A stretch of 64,000 nucleotides of DNA from Madurella fahalii (lineage: Eukaryota > Ascomycota > Sordariomycetes > Sordariales), in NCBI GenBank assembly GCA_029876055.1, contig CM056879.1, positions 434,001 to 498,000 of the forward strand. Reading direction: 5' to 3'. Positions 42,820-55,000 of the stretch are shown one piece after another. The position numbers were made by a program, and so were the translations under genes. The stretch's first letter is position 1, and each line of letters begins with the position of its first letter. Below the pieces are notes generated by a model. That model was not told the origin of the DNA and did no database searches. It worked only from the letters and a program-made list of their open reading frames with translations.

Positions 42820-44926
42820 GACAGGGAAATGTCGCCGGAGATTGTCAACTTGGTGACGACCTCAAAAAGAACCTTCGCGCGTCGCTGGCTGTAAGCCTTA
42901 TGAACACCTGTGTGTATTAATCCGCAAGAAGCCAAAGCTAAAAGTGACCGTCTGTCTGGTGAAATACCGCACCAGGGGAGGTGATCGATCCTAGCGCGGC
43001 CAGGAGTGACTGTGGACGGACATGCACTAGCGGGCGCCTGACGGGTTGGGATTTTTTGCTTTGGGCAAGGTAACTTACCTTTCGTATATTACCACGGGAT
43101 TCAGTTATTACGCGTCATATGCACGCAACCACTTTACAATTTCCCTGGACAGGACCCCCGGGGGACCCGAAAATACCCCTGCAATGTCCAGCCATTGATT
43201 ACTCGAGTCAGCGTCGGGCACGGCGGACAAAATTCGGATGGATGCCAACGTTCATGTCAACTCGCTCATCCTGACTTTTGCTAACACAAAGCTAACACAC
43301 CGGAACCAGGCATAGAACGCTATGTCCAGACAAGTAGATGGATAGCGCCTGTGGGGATACCAACCAAAACGACCCCTGGAATCGGGTTGGTTGAAGCCGG
43401 CGGGACGATTAACCCCTTTACAACGGTACCGGGGGGCTGAGAATAATAATTGCCAACAGCCGTCAAGATGGCTGAGACATACTAGTGAGCTGCCTGTAAG
43501 CTCACATCACCATTCGTCTACAACTTCTCCGGCGCCGATGAGCAAGAGCGGTCCTGTACCAGAACGGTAAGGAGGGCAGGCCAGTGTTGTAATCGACGAA
43601 TTGTTAGCAGAGATTGGGAGCCCGATCTCCGTTAAAAATATAATTACTAGAACCTTCGCAGGTTTGATCTCGTCTTTGACTTAATTAGGTACCCAGGAAG
43701 TCACCATCCATCACGCGTACACGTACTATAGATCCTTATGCATTCTCGAATCCGCCTCTAAGCTTTATTACATTCTGCTGTCCGAGTTGCGGCACAGTTA
43801 GGCTCGGCGCATGGGCGAAATTGGTTGCGTCTTTAGGTGGAGTATTCGATTGTCCGCGCGTCCCGTTACATAAGGATCCAAAGCTTCCAGGACAGTCCCG
43901 GGCAATAGAGAAGGGACGTACTGCAAACCCCTCCCACTGGAGGCAATGGAATAATCCCCGATGAAGAGGCGGTCGCAGGATGAGGAGTCTGTGATAAGGG
44001 ACCAATATGTTGAACATCAGGACTCTCAAAACGCAGGCGAAGCTAAATCCGACTCTGGCGACGCCGTTTAGATTACCTACCATTAAGCCTCAACATTATT
44101 AGGAAACAACTAGCAAAGACCCGGACAACGGTTTTAATCGCACTGGAATGGCCGCCACTATTGTGTAGAGACTCAATGGAACCCACCGGTGCCGTACGAG
44201 CCCTGGCGCTAACAGGCCCATCATCCTTCTTCGCATCCTTCCCAAACGAGCGCAAGGAACTTGATAACACGTCGAATGTCACCGTCTGAGCGCTCCGGAC
44301 TGGCGCTCTTTTCAAATTGCATGCCAGCCGGTATGGATGCAACAAAGTCTGTGGCAACGGAACTCCACGATGCCAAGCACTCAGCATGCGGAACCCCCGC
44401 GATTTCTCCCCCTCTCTGGGTAAGATGCGGCAAGATGGTGTGCTTAATCAATCAGGAAGGGACCTTATTTTTCCCGCGCGTTTAATTAACCCGCTCCGGA
44501 CTCAGCAGTGTTTGGGGAAGTTCGAATCCCTGAAGGGCCCCGAATGCAACGGCAAATCGGGGGACAATACGACACCAGGGACAGCAGGTATTTCACATAA
44601 TGCATTAGTCAGTGCGTACTAGAGGTGGGCTAGGGTGTTATCCGGAGGCAAGCAAAACTGGTACTATACATTGACTAGCCCCGACGTAATATCAGGAACC
44701 CGGCGTTTACTGGGCAAACCAACCTTATTTCATCTTCGGAACCAGGATGACGGACTTCGACCTGTTGGTGGCATGACAAAGTTCCCTACATCGCTTCTCG
44801 GGGTATGAGAGCGCGAGCATCGATATTTAACTACCTTAGTATCGACTGCCCGCTGTGCAAAATGAAAACACGATCAGGGCATTCCAACATTGCCAACGAT
44901 CTGTTGTCCAAGCTCCGAAAACGACC
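42820..44926. other. Long intergenic stretch, no gene seen
   Basis: 2.1 kb between the F-box gene and the small secreted protein gene. Only short chance frames. No RNA gene or clear repeat. Confidence 0.5.
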
Positions 44927-45565
44927 ATGATCTGGAAACACTTTCTCCCGGCCGGACTAAGCATCCTCCTCGCAACGCCGTGCGCCCTCGGCGACGCGAG
45001 CGACGAGTTTGTCGGTCAAGGGCAAATCCTCGTCCTGAACTCCAGCAACATCGGCGCGGCCACTCCTGACGACCGCATCGGCTGCTTGAACAAGCATGGC
45101 ATGCTCACCTTGAGCGACTGCGCCACCTTCACCCGCAGCGACCAGATCCCGCAACTCTCCACCAGCGAAGGCGGCTGCAGCTTCCAGAACCCCGACATGC
45201 CCACCAACAAAGACAGCATATACGGCAGGAACACACACGCCTGGTCCTGCGGCGACTATCCCGCGCCCGATGGCACTCCCGTAGCCGAGACGTACTACTC
45301 ACTGGTGAGTAACGCACATGTCCCTTGTCTTCAGCGGCCAAGATGGAAGCCGAGGCTGATGAGTGTGCGTTTGTCTGATGTACAGAACGGTCTCGAATAC
45401 CCCTTCATCTGCCACGGCAACCTTGCATGCTACTTCGACATCGTGGCGAATCCTCCGCCGTCAAACTCCAAGCCCGCCCCGGTGTGGGGATACTACTGGG
45501 GTAGCCAGCAGATGTCTGCTCCGCCGGGTCACTTGCAGGTTTCTTGGCTGTGGGTGCGGGTTTGA
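44927..45565 (+). CDS. Small secreted Cys-containing protein, unknown family
   Basis: ATG at 44927 gives a signal peptide (MIWKHFLPAGLSILLATPC followed by ALG). The mature part has spaced cysteines in RIGCLNKHG, SDCATF, GGCSFQ, WSCGDY, ICHGNLACYF, suggesting three disulfide bonds. A probable intron at 45305-45385 (GTGAGT...TACAG, 81 bp) is a multiple of three and free of stops, so both spliced (185 residues) and retained forms (212 residues) are readable; the spliced one gives the smoother protein. The C-terminus is GYYWGSQQMSAPPGHLQ. I do not recognise the family. Size, signal peptide and cysteines are compatible with an apoplastic secreted protein or effector, which is inference only. Confidence 0.65.
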   Translation: MIWKHFLPAGLSILLATPCALGDASDEFVGQGQILVLNSSNIGAATPDDRIGCLNKHGMLTLSDCATFTRSDQIPQLSTSEGGCSFQNPDMPTNKDSIYGRNTHAWSCGDYPAPDGTPVAETYYSLVSNAHVPCLQRPRWKPRLMSVRLSDVQNGLEYPFICHGNLACYFDIVANPPPSNSKPAPVWGYYWGSQQMSAPPGHLQVSWLWVRV

Positions 45566-47535
45566 GGCCAGGCCACGTTAAGCTTTCCCGAGTGGCAAAG
45601 ACCTGGGCAGATATAGGAAAGATTTTGGGCCGTCTCAAATTGACGACCCTTGCAAAATATAAGGGTGTTCCGGAGAAGACGGAGAGCCGCGTGATTAAAA
45701 CTCAGGTACCTTGTGCCACCAATTCCGGCTCACGGTAATAGTTAAAGTAACTACTTTAATTTATGAATTGGTCCAGGTACCGCTCGGATCCCTGTAGCTG
45801 ATAGGTTTTCCGTCTAATTAATTACTACTTAAACGGCTAATGGGTTGGAAGGTATCCTTAGCTCTGCTTAGTGTGAACGTAATTGATTATAGTGGCCAGA
45901 GCTAATAAGGTTCTGCATCCACATCACTCCCTGAACTCCAAACCAGAATATTATTAACTATGATTATGTATCTCGTACTGCTGTATTTAGTCGGTAGCGG
46001 ATGTACTGATATATCCTACACCAGTATATCGTACACTGGTAACTCCATAAAGTGAGTAATTACGGCAATGTATTATTGCCATTGGACTAAGTAGACGTAG
46101 GTACCTTTGTCCCAAGCTCAAGATATGTAACTTTGTCTTTTCCTCTTCTGGGATGCCGGTACGATACGATCTTTTACTCAGGCCTAGCTATACTCACGTT
46201 GAATCATCCAGGGTTGCTTTTGGGCTGTCTGTGTTGTCAGATTTACTGGATACTAAGTAGGGTCTAATTTGTACTGAGATAACGCCCTACTACCCAAGTA
46301 ATCACGAAGCATACGAGGCAGATTGCCGCCATTCAGCTTTGATCTAGTATTGGGAAAAGACTTTCGTACCATAACTGGGCTGTCTCCTGCTACGTCTTGG
46401 CTATTAAACGACTTAGGATAAGAAAAATTTTCGTACTGAAGTAAAGGTTCTCTTCCACTTCGGATTCTTTTAGCTCATATCCAAAGCCGGCTAAATCCAG
46501 GGTCCTACGTAGCTTTCTTAATCCAGTGATAGACTAAGAGAATTACCGAGGGCCTTGCAAATTTAATCAACGGAACTGGTAGATCCTGGAGCAGCGTATA
46601 GAGGGACTGTTTGCAACATCTTGGGCCGCTGGTTGGGCGTGTAAGCAGTATAAACCAAAATCCACCGCCTGTAGTTCCATAGATTTGATAACGTTGGGTA
46701 TGGCATTGTGGGTAACCTTTTACACTTGCTCCTTCTCAGCCTATCTTGTGATTAAACGTAACTGAGCCACATAACCGGAGCATCGGCATGGTTGAGGTCA
46801 CGGTGTCTACCGTGGGCTAAAAGCATTCTCTGAGTTGCCGCCGGCGTATATCACAGCACTCGGTACCCTTCAAGTAGAAGATATAGCGAGGGTTTCTCTT
46901 CTCCGTCACGTGCGTGGTCCCACAAACTGCGGGTGATACAATTGGCCTTCCATGATCCTACATCGCCGTCAAGTCGCATCCGGAAAGGCCGGATGTTGAT
47001 TAGCCAATCATATGCACTGATCCAAAGGAAGAAGGTGTGCCGGGGCAAATGTTGGTTCAGTTGACTATGTTGGCACCAGTGGCCATACAGAAGGAACGAG
47101 AAAGATCTCAGGGCCGGTTAGGTTCAGATGTTGCAACATCAGTAGACCAGGGCCATCCCTGCTTATGTACTACGTATTCAAGTACTTGAAGGTACCTATT
47201 TAGTTACTGCTCCTCCTAGGAAGTAGCCGGGCAATGAAACCGATAGGCAGAAGTACTTAGCTGCCTTGTTTTATATTTGGACTTCCCTGTATCCCAGCAC
47301 AAGATGATACACCGCTTCATGCGAATGACCGTGACGACAATAATGCACAATGCAGAACGTTATGTAAGGGTTTTCTGGCTCTTCCTCCATGGCTTTCGTT
47401 CTGTCTTTCTTTGTCTCGGCCAAATTACCAAACCCTCATTCCCAGGCTTCCCTTTCCACACTCAACTATCAAATCTGAGGTACCGATCTCCTGCAACAGC
47501 TCGTCCTAACTTCGTCTGAGCAACCCACAGCTACA
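45566..47535. other. AT-rich intergenic stretch, no gene seen
   Basis: Nearly 2 kb, more AT-rich than the left half of the window, with many TA-containing stretches. It may contain decayed repeat sequence, but I could not tie it to a family. Confidence 0.5.
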
Positions 47536-48788
47536 ATGGACACTTGGTATGACTTTATCACTGTGGGCGGTGGCACCTCAGGCCTCGTAGTCGCTGCACG
47601 TTTCACGGAAAATCCAAACACCTCAGTTCTAGTGCTCGAAGCTGGGGGTGACTACACGACAGACCCACGTATCCGTACCCCAGCCTTCTAGCTTTCGGTG
47701 CCGGGCTCAGCAGACTTTGACTAGGACTGCCGGAGCATCCCCCAGGTGAGTACGGCTGCGCTGCGCTCTGCAAGCTACTTGTGATTAGTAACCAAATCGG
47801 ATGCAGAAAGGACTTGATAGCAAGGTCATCCCCCTGTCCTAATGCAAACTTCTCAGCGGTTCGAGCGCCATCAACGGTCTTGCCTTTGTAGCCAACTCCA
47901 AAGCAGCCGTCGACGCTTGGGCGGGGTTTAGCAACCCCAGCTAGGACTAGAACATGTTAGCGCCGTATTACAAAAATGCCCACACCCTGTCGCGGCCATC
48001 GGACAGCCGCAAGCGACCACCTGCATGTATCGTATATCCAAGAGTCGTTCTGCGGAACCGACAGTCCTATCCAAGCCTCGTTCCCCGAAGAGGTTGACGA
48101 CCCCCTACCTGCCGCCTGGGTTGACACCATTACAGCGCTGGGCTATCCCGCCTCTGGGGACCCCTTCTCTGGCGAGTTCCGTAGTGGCTACGTTAACGCC
48201 TTAAGTGCGGATCCCGCCTCACGCACTCGTAGCGACGCCGCCACCGCCTACTTTGAGCCCGCCAAAACGCGGTCAAACCTATATGTTGCGATCGGCGCTC
48301 GCGTCACCAGGGTCGTGTTTGATACGTCTGGAAGCGTACCCAAGGCCGTCGGAGTGGAAGTAGAAAAGGATGGCAACACCCGTACCTTCAGGGCAGAGAA
48401 GGAGATAATCCTATCTGCTGACGCCTTCGGAACACCAAAGCTGCTAGAGCTGTCGGGGGTAGGGTCGCGTGGGCTTCTCGAGCAGCTGGGTATTCCCGTG
48501 CTTGTCGACCACCCTAATATTGGCGAGAACCTGCAGGACCATCCCGTCTCCAGCATCAGCTTTGAAGTGAACGACGGTGTTAAAACGATGGATGCCCTCA
48601 GCCGGCAAGAGCCTGACGCAGTTGAAAAGGCTATGCAAGAGTGCACCACTAAAAAAGCTGGCCCATTCGCCGTCGGCAACTACACTGGTTCCCTTCTGCC
48701 CCTCCCCGACTTTGTCGGCCCCGAGGCCCGGCCGACGTTGAAGAAAGTGTTTCACCACCCTAAAATCGACGAACGCCCGTGCTTATAG
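47536..48788 (+). pseudogene. GMC oxidoreductase pseudogene, stop-riddled and truncated
   Basis: Relative of the intact GMC gene at 27986. It starts with the FAD fold (YDFITVGGGTSGLVVAARF) and keeps GSSAINGLAF, DAFGTPKLLELSGVG and NIGENLQDHPVSSISFEV, ending after LPLPDFVGPEARPTLKK. Stops fall at 47689-47691 (TAG), 47722-47724 (TAG), 47840-47842 (TAA), 47942-47944 and 47948-47950 (TAG); the last two replace the Trp codons of the conserved NPGWxWN motif. A probable intron lies near 47743-47805. A frame change near 47990-48010 also breaks it. The C-terminal third with the catalytic His is absent. Most changes are C-to-T or G-to-A, suggesting repeat-induced point mutation. Confidence 0.88.
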
Positions 48789-49334
48789 CCACGTGACTCT
48801 TCGTCACGTTTGATCAGTCCAGATTAGCCCCGGCTCAGCTTCGGCTAATATCTGCCCATTGAACAGCACAGCCTTCCGAGAAGGTGCAGTTTTAGCCGAA
48901 GGGCCCAGAATTGGGACATTCGCACCCGCAATAGCCACCACCCAGAACTCCATGGACAATTCGTCCAGCCTTCCGCTTGGGAATGCTTATATCTATTACT
49001 AGTCGTTGATACTGGGGATATTCAGGAGATGCCTTTGCTAGTGGGAGTCGTTAGGAGATGAAGGATATTTCGTACATAGGGACCCTTTAGTGCTCGTCAA
49101 ATGACGGTATTTAAAAGACATTCTAGTGCCAGGGTAGCCTAAAGGATTTCTAGGAGCAACCTCGCATTCCTTTTCCACATTTCCTTACTGCTATTTGGAT
49201 TGGCAGGGGTTGCGTAATTTCTGCAGCCACCCAAGCCCTTATAACAGTCTCCCCTACCTCCTCACCATCTTCAAACACACCTCTCATCTCTTCCAATCTC
49301 ATATACTATATCAACAAGCCTGAATTCTCAAAAT
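48789..49334. other. Intergenic, no gene seen
   Basis: Spacer of 546 bases between the GMC pseudogene and the DUF3435 relic. Nothing recognised. Confidence 0.5.
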
Positions 49335-50803
49335 ATGAACCCCAAGCCCAAGAAAAGCAGTCTAAAGGGTGAAGACCCGGACGACCTGATCGAGAGAGCT
49401 ATACGAGATGGCCTCTCTGAGGATAAATCTGGCATCGATGATAAGCTTATCCACAAAGAGCTTGCTCCAAGCTCTAAGCCGCGGTACGCAAAGATGAGGA
49501 GCGTATGGGCTGCGTTAGTTCTGCCATTACAGATTCACATTTGGGAACCTGGACTAACGACCCATAGGTACGAAGATTCCCTGGCTCCGACCCACGCAAC
49601 ATGGAGACACTGAAACATTTTGCGGAGAGTGTCGCACGCTCGACTACGGCGAGGCTAGATAAAACACTGGACAGACCTACCGTTAAAACAATACGGAACA
49701 AGGTTCGAAAATTCATGTCGGCGTGGGAACGTGAGACCAATCTACCTATCCCCAAAGATGTCCACGATTCAATGTGCCCTGTAAGTATGCTAGTGATCGT
49801 TGAATATCCTCATAGTTTTTACTAATACTAGATAGTACATTCAAAATGTACGGAGGTATAAAATTCCTCTCTCGATTATGGAAAAAGAACCCACGTTCTT
49901 GACCATCGAGAATTACGTGTATATGCAGCAGAAGCATTGGAAGAATGACTACCATAACTACGTCCATGAAGGAGTCCGGGTGTTCCCATCTTGCCTGTTG
50001 AATATGCACTGCTACACCAGCGCAAGGTTGCAGGAAATCTGCATGTCGAAGTACCAGTTGAATATGAGGAACAGCACAATTACATGTCACTTTCGCTAAA
50101 TTCTCGAATAGGATTTGCTTTGCATGGTTGGGTGGAAAGACGGAGAGGCAGACATCAAGCTGGGTTTCAAGAGGGATCTTGCCAAAGGCATGTAAGACAC
50201 CCCGAAGAAGTAAGCTAAGAACATCCTATAGTATAACGGTCTAGAAATCTAATGAAATCCACTCTCAGGCTAAAGCACCCTCTTTATAAGCGTTTATCCC
50301 CTGTACCTCCCCTCTTTGCTAATAGCATCTTGTTTTTACTAGCCATTTTTATTTCGCGTAGTGCGTTCAGGGAATTCCACACCATATAGGACGTCCTTGC
50401 TATCAAGCCACTATCGGGGGAGAAGTACCGGATCTTGGAGTGGGCTGACGATGTCCTGGGAGATCTAGTCTTCCCCGAGATGTCTGAAAACAGCCCTATT
50501 CTAAATGATTCACCCAGCCCTAAGACCGAAGTCGGTCTTACCCTCAAGCACCAAGACAGGCCTGTCTTAGATGATACAACCTGCCCTGAGATAACTCAAA
50601 CCCGCCCTACTTTCAAGGCCAAGAATAAAAATGCTTGGGGCAGCCAGTGTTCGGATTGGGCAAAACAGGCAAATTTTCTCGTTAGTCCGAGAGGATGCCG
50701 GAAATGGTTACCTTTGTCAAAAAACCATGTAACCTCATTAATGCGCGGGCAGCCAGCTGCTTACCTAGACTGGCCTACGGCCAAAACTAGCGAAGCAAAA
50801 TAA
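49335..50803 (+). pseudogene. DUF3435-type tyrosine recombinase relic (Starship-captain family)
   Basis: Several short exons read as a fungal DUF3435 protein, the family that includes the captain recombinases of Starship giant transposons. Visible blocks are GSDPRNMETLKHFAESVARS and VKTIRNKVRKFMSAWERE, then FLTIENYVYMQQKHWKNDY, then LNMHCYTSARLQEIC (holding the probable first catalytic Arg), GWKDGEADIKLGFKRDLAKG, LYKRLSPVPPLFANSILFLL and KYRILEWADDVLGDLVFPEM, and finally WGSQCSDWAKQANF. Introns near 49505-49568 and 50203-50270 would join them. TAG at 50387-50389 breaks the frame, and after QANF the sequence loses family resemblance before TAA at 50801. The HxxR and catalytic Tyr block is not recognisable, so it should be inactive. 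Family call is from memory. Confidence 0.65.
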
Positions 50804-51600
50804 GAAAATTAGCAGCAAACGCTAGTTAAGCAGCTGAAATCATTGGTGATCGATTGGTAAGACTGAGGAGCTTCAAGACTGGCTTGTGCAGCTTCGCAGA
50901 TAGCAGGGCAAACCAGGATGGCATCTTTCTCTACCTTCAAATGCCGCAACTCTTGCACTCGACATTCTGAATAGGTTCAATATGAAAATCGTCCACAGGC
51001 GTGAGGGTGAAAAGATATCCTGCGCGGATTGAATCACAAGCTATTCGGTTTCCTCATTCAATTTACTAATGTCTTTTCTTACATAAACACTAAATAGTGT
51101 CTGACCTCATTTTGGCGCTAATGGGAATGGAAAAGCAACAGTGTAAAGGCTAGTGAGATAAGAGACTGGTCTGCAGCAATCGCACTAGTTCACCGCCTCA
51201 ACGGTTGAACCGTGAATAGAAGGTCCCCGAGCGGAGCGGTGGCGAAGTGTCATACCGACGAGAAGCTCATCATCCACCACCATTTTTCAAGGATGCCAAG
51301 GCTAGATTTCGGGCGCAGTCTCGGCAGGTGATTCTAAAAGGCCAAATAAAAAGCATATGGGTACTTCCCTTCTCTTCTAATTAAAAGGTGAGCTGAAGTT
51401 AGGAGAGCGAAAGCCATATCAAACACCTAGTTCTTCCAGAGGCAAAGCCAAGAAGCAGAGCCGAGATCAACAACCCTTGTGATGGAGCGTGGTATTTGGA
51501 TGCTTTGAATGCTGGTACTGCAAGGTCCTCACTTGCCTGACTGGTACCCAATTGGAGTAAAATATATCTCAGGACCGCATCGTTAACTCTATCAATGATA
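50804..51600. other. Intergenic, no gene seen
   Basis: Follows the recombinase relic; could include its decayed 3' end. No supported frame. Confidence 0.5.
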
Positions 51601-52149
51601 TTAAGACGGAATTTCTAGTTTCCGTTCTCGACCAGCAATTTTCAAATCAATTGTGTAATTTGTGCCACTGTTGCCGGTCCTGCGGATTCGGCCTGGGGAA
51701 AGGAGCGAAGTATCCCAATCAGAATCTTCTCCATACGTACAAGCGCCTGTACTGAACGTCAACATAGTTCCGCTTTTATAATAAGAATATACCAGTCGTT
51801 CTGCTTCCCCAAAGATTTTATTCGGAGCGTTGCCGGAAATGATATAATGGAGAAAACCGTAAATATTCAGCGTAACGTCTAATCCATCGAATGCAATTTC
51901 GAAACTCTTCTCATCATAAGTATAGGGTCTTCGCAGAGACTCGAGAAATATCCTCCATGCTATGATATTAAGTCTGACGTTACTGTCTGTGGTAATAACC
52001 AGAGAGAGATACGGCTTGTCGCGGGGGGGACCAAAACAACCTAACAGGGTAAAGTGTATCCCTATTTTTCGATATTCGCGGAGGAATTCTCTTTCATGAA
52101 AGATTTGCTCCCATATTTCTTGGGAACCAGGGTAGACGTAAGAATACAT
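51601..52149 (-). CDS. Orphan hypothetical protein
   Basis: Uninterrupted frame of 182 residues starting MYSYVYPGSQEIWEQIF and ending in a conventional stop at 51601, in a region where most frames are short. Composition is protein-like: aromatic residues and charges are well spread (LREYRKIGIHFTLLGCFGPP, LNIYGFLHYIISG, YGEDSDWDTSLLSPGRIRR). There is no signal peptide, membrane span or motif I recognise. Codon use is more AT-leaning than in the cluster genes. It may be a lineage-specific gene, or one exon or fragment of a larger gene. Function unknown. Confidence 0.45.
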   Translation of the reverse strand: MYSYVYPGSQEIWEQIFHEREFLREYRKIGIHFTLLGCFGPPRDKPYLSLVITTDSNVRLNIIAWRIFLESLRRPYTYDEKSFEIAFDGLDVTLNIYGFLHYIISGNAPNKIFGEAERLVYSYYKSGTMLTFSTGACTYGEDSDWDTSLLSPGRIRRTGNSGTNYTIDLKIAGRERKLEIPS

Positions 52150-52961
52150 GAAATATAGGGTAAATTCTTTCTATTTTTCAAATGTCAAAACAGTAAGATG
52201 TGGTTGTGGTGGATATAATGTAGACCACATGTGATGTGGATTCCGATCTGGTTGGGGGTTGGCCAAGTTCCTGGCCTCAATTAAGGTGGCCCGGTTCTCG
52301 TCACTTTGGCCCGAGTTTTGGTACCAGACTATACAATGTCGAGATACTGCCCAAGCCTGTTTTCAACATCTCCATCTCTGGTCGGGCAAGTAACGCTAAC
52401 GTGTGACAACCTCAGTGGCCTGAACTATGTTAACCAAACAGAGATGTATGTACTTGGGAGGCGTGCGGACGAAGTGATGTGAACAGACATAGTTCGCTTT
52501 AGCAGACGTAAGTAATTATTATAAGAGGCCAATAGCTGGGCAAGGTAAATACCAAGCTAGGGGCATTTTGCATAGCGAAGTAAAAGGGGATGCGAGAAAC
52601 GCTTGAGTGTAACTCACACATACATGCAACAAATGCAACAGTCAGTTCACCGCCCTAAAATCGATACCATGAATTTCCCTTTCCTTCTGCAGAACTAAAC
52701 GGTTGCCGCCTTGACCTAAGCCAGACTAAGCCAAACTAAGCGAGGGGGTTATAGTTCTAGGCTATCTCACAACGACGCGCACGTCGCACTTGCAAAATGA
52801 AAGTTCGGGGGATATTTAAAACAATACGTGCTTCAGATTGAGAAGTGGGGACTGCGCAAGTACAAACGCTCGCATCCCTCATCGGTACAACCAGGCCCCG
52901 GATCGCCGCAAGTATCTGGTGAGTGAAATGAGCGTCTGATGCCCTTTGAAGCTAGAATCTG
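52150..52961. other. Intergenic, no gene seen
   Basis: Spacer of 812 bases. No supported gene or repeat. Confidence 0.5.
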
Positions 52962-54743
52962 ATGAACATCTATATAGCATCTCGCTCACCCTCTTCGAAG
53001 CGACCAAAACTGGATGCCGCTTCGTCTCAGACCGATGATGAGGCTGTCACGGAAGCGCCAGCCGGTTCCACGCCCGGTGGCGACACCCCTGTGCTGCCCC
53101 GTACACCCAGGCATGATAGCCAGTATTTTCACCCCTTGGTAGCCCACGACGAAGCGACCTGTTCAAATTGCCCGGAGCTAGCTCTACCGGAAGACCTCCC
53201 AATGCCAGCGGGCCTGACCAACAACGGCGGTTCCTTGAAGTTCCGACTCGAACGTCTCGAACTTGCTGCCGACTTCTTCTTCCACGCAAAACAACACCGT
53301 GATGCCCTCCGTCTCTACGGGGTGCTTTGGCGCTGGGCTCGAGAACATAGCATTCTTCTGTGTGGGTTTGCTTTGGAGATATACCTGATTGCCTGGCTTG
53401 GACATGCCAGAACGGGTTACGAGGACGACATTCCAGAATTCCAGGGCAAGCAAGCCGTCGAGAGAGACCTCAAGATCGCCAGAGATTTAGTAAGCCACAA
53501 TACCACCAAGGCTAGTGTCAAAGATGAGCTCAGATGGCTTACGCAGATATGGTTCTCTTTTTGAAAGTTTTGCGGATTAGGCCCGCACGTCTCGAGCGTC
53601 GGCCAACTGGCGTATTCATCAACATATACCGCCCTGAGAAGTAAATGCCAGGCATTCTGGCAGCGCCTAATGACTGCGGATAGCAGTCCATTTGCAACAT
53701 CCTTAGCTGGGGTTTATGTCATTCCTGCTGCCAGACATCTTGAGCAAGCGCAAGTCGATGTACACTTGAAACGGTCTGGGTACTTTGACTGTCCCTCGGT
53801 GCTTCGCAGACTGACCGAGTGTTTGGAGTGGTTCTCACGGTCGTCGGTTGTTCAGCGGTACAATCAACTGTGTAACTTCGGTATCGTTGGGGTAGCTCGC
53901 GGCCGGTGGTTCGAACTTGTCTGTTTTCCACAGTCATGGGCTGAATTGGAGGCTGACTCGAGGAGATACCCTACTCCGCGGTGGCTGCGGGCGGCAAAGT
54001 CAGTAATTGGCAGCGCTCCCACCGAACTTTTGGCTGTGGCAGTTGCTACGCTGCGGCAAGCTATGCATGTGCAGGAGAGGTCTTGCATGCCAATTACCGA
54101 GGTGATTGAATCCCTGAACAACTCGCCGGAAGAGCTGAAGGCACTCTTTAGCCAGGAGTACGCCAAGAAAGAGCGAATATTTCCACGAGGGTCTAGGAGC
54201 CGAAACACGGGTACGTCTAGTGACAAGCTCAGGGAATCTACCAGATATTTTCCGCAGGAATAGTTGTGGCTATCTTTGCTAAACGAAGATGTGGAGGGCC
54301 TAGTAGGCGAGGAGGAGTTGGACAAATATGAACACAAGACGGTGATGATGACACCGCTGGATCTGGTCTTTCAGCACGACGATGGTCCCAGGCCTGATCC
54401 AACGGCACAGGAGAAGCCCATTATCCAGGCTCCCACCAGCATCGTGGATCACGAGCTGCCGCCTTTGATGGACTCCTTACAGTCACCTGCCTTCGACTCC
54501 ATGATCGCTCTGAGAGATCATGTCACCACCGTTGTGGACTTGGATGTGGCGATGGGCAAACTGTCAATTGATATCCCATCAGCGGCCCTGGGAAAGACAA
54601 GTTGGAATAGCATCGGAAGCGCCCTACTCGGTATGAGCGATGCCTTTGGCAGAGGCTTCCTATCTGGTGCCAGCTCAAGCACGTCGCCACAGTCAACTGG
54701 GGCCTCGGCCAGCCTTGCGAGAATTCTCAGCGAGGGCAAATAA
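52962..54743 (+). pseudogene. Clr5-protein-like gene broken by two stops
   Basis: One frame runs from 52962 to 54743 interrupted only by TGA at 53562-53564 and TAG at 54261-54263, and the sequence on all three segments looks coding. The first segment begins with a polar lead (SKRPKLDAASSQTDDEAV) and passes into helical repeats (LELAADFFFHAKQHRDALRLYGVLW) like the C-terminal part of fungal Clr5-domain proteins. The middle segment has WLRAAKSVIGSAPTELL and the last is acidic and Ser-rich. The N-terminal Clr5 DNA-binding domain itself is not present. An intron could remove the TGA but no good borders were found. Placed just upstream of the NACHT-ankyrin gene. Moderate family confidence. Confidence 0.5.
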
Positions 54744-55000
54744 CCCTGTGAGATGTCCGTAGGGGCTGGCCACCTTGCGGTTTCACTCGTGTGCTATGCT
54801 CCGCCAATCAGGTCCGGACTGGGCGGTAACACTAATCGGCTGTGCAGCGTGCATATTGGTTGGGCGGTGGCGGTGCAGTTCTAGACTTTCGCCGCGCAGG
54901 CTCAGCTTGCGACACTTCTCGACAAATGCGGGCTCCATACACTCACCCGTATCCCACGCTCTAATTTCTTCTCGGGCTCGACATATTCTAGACAGACAAA

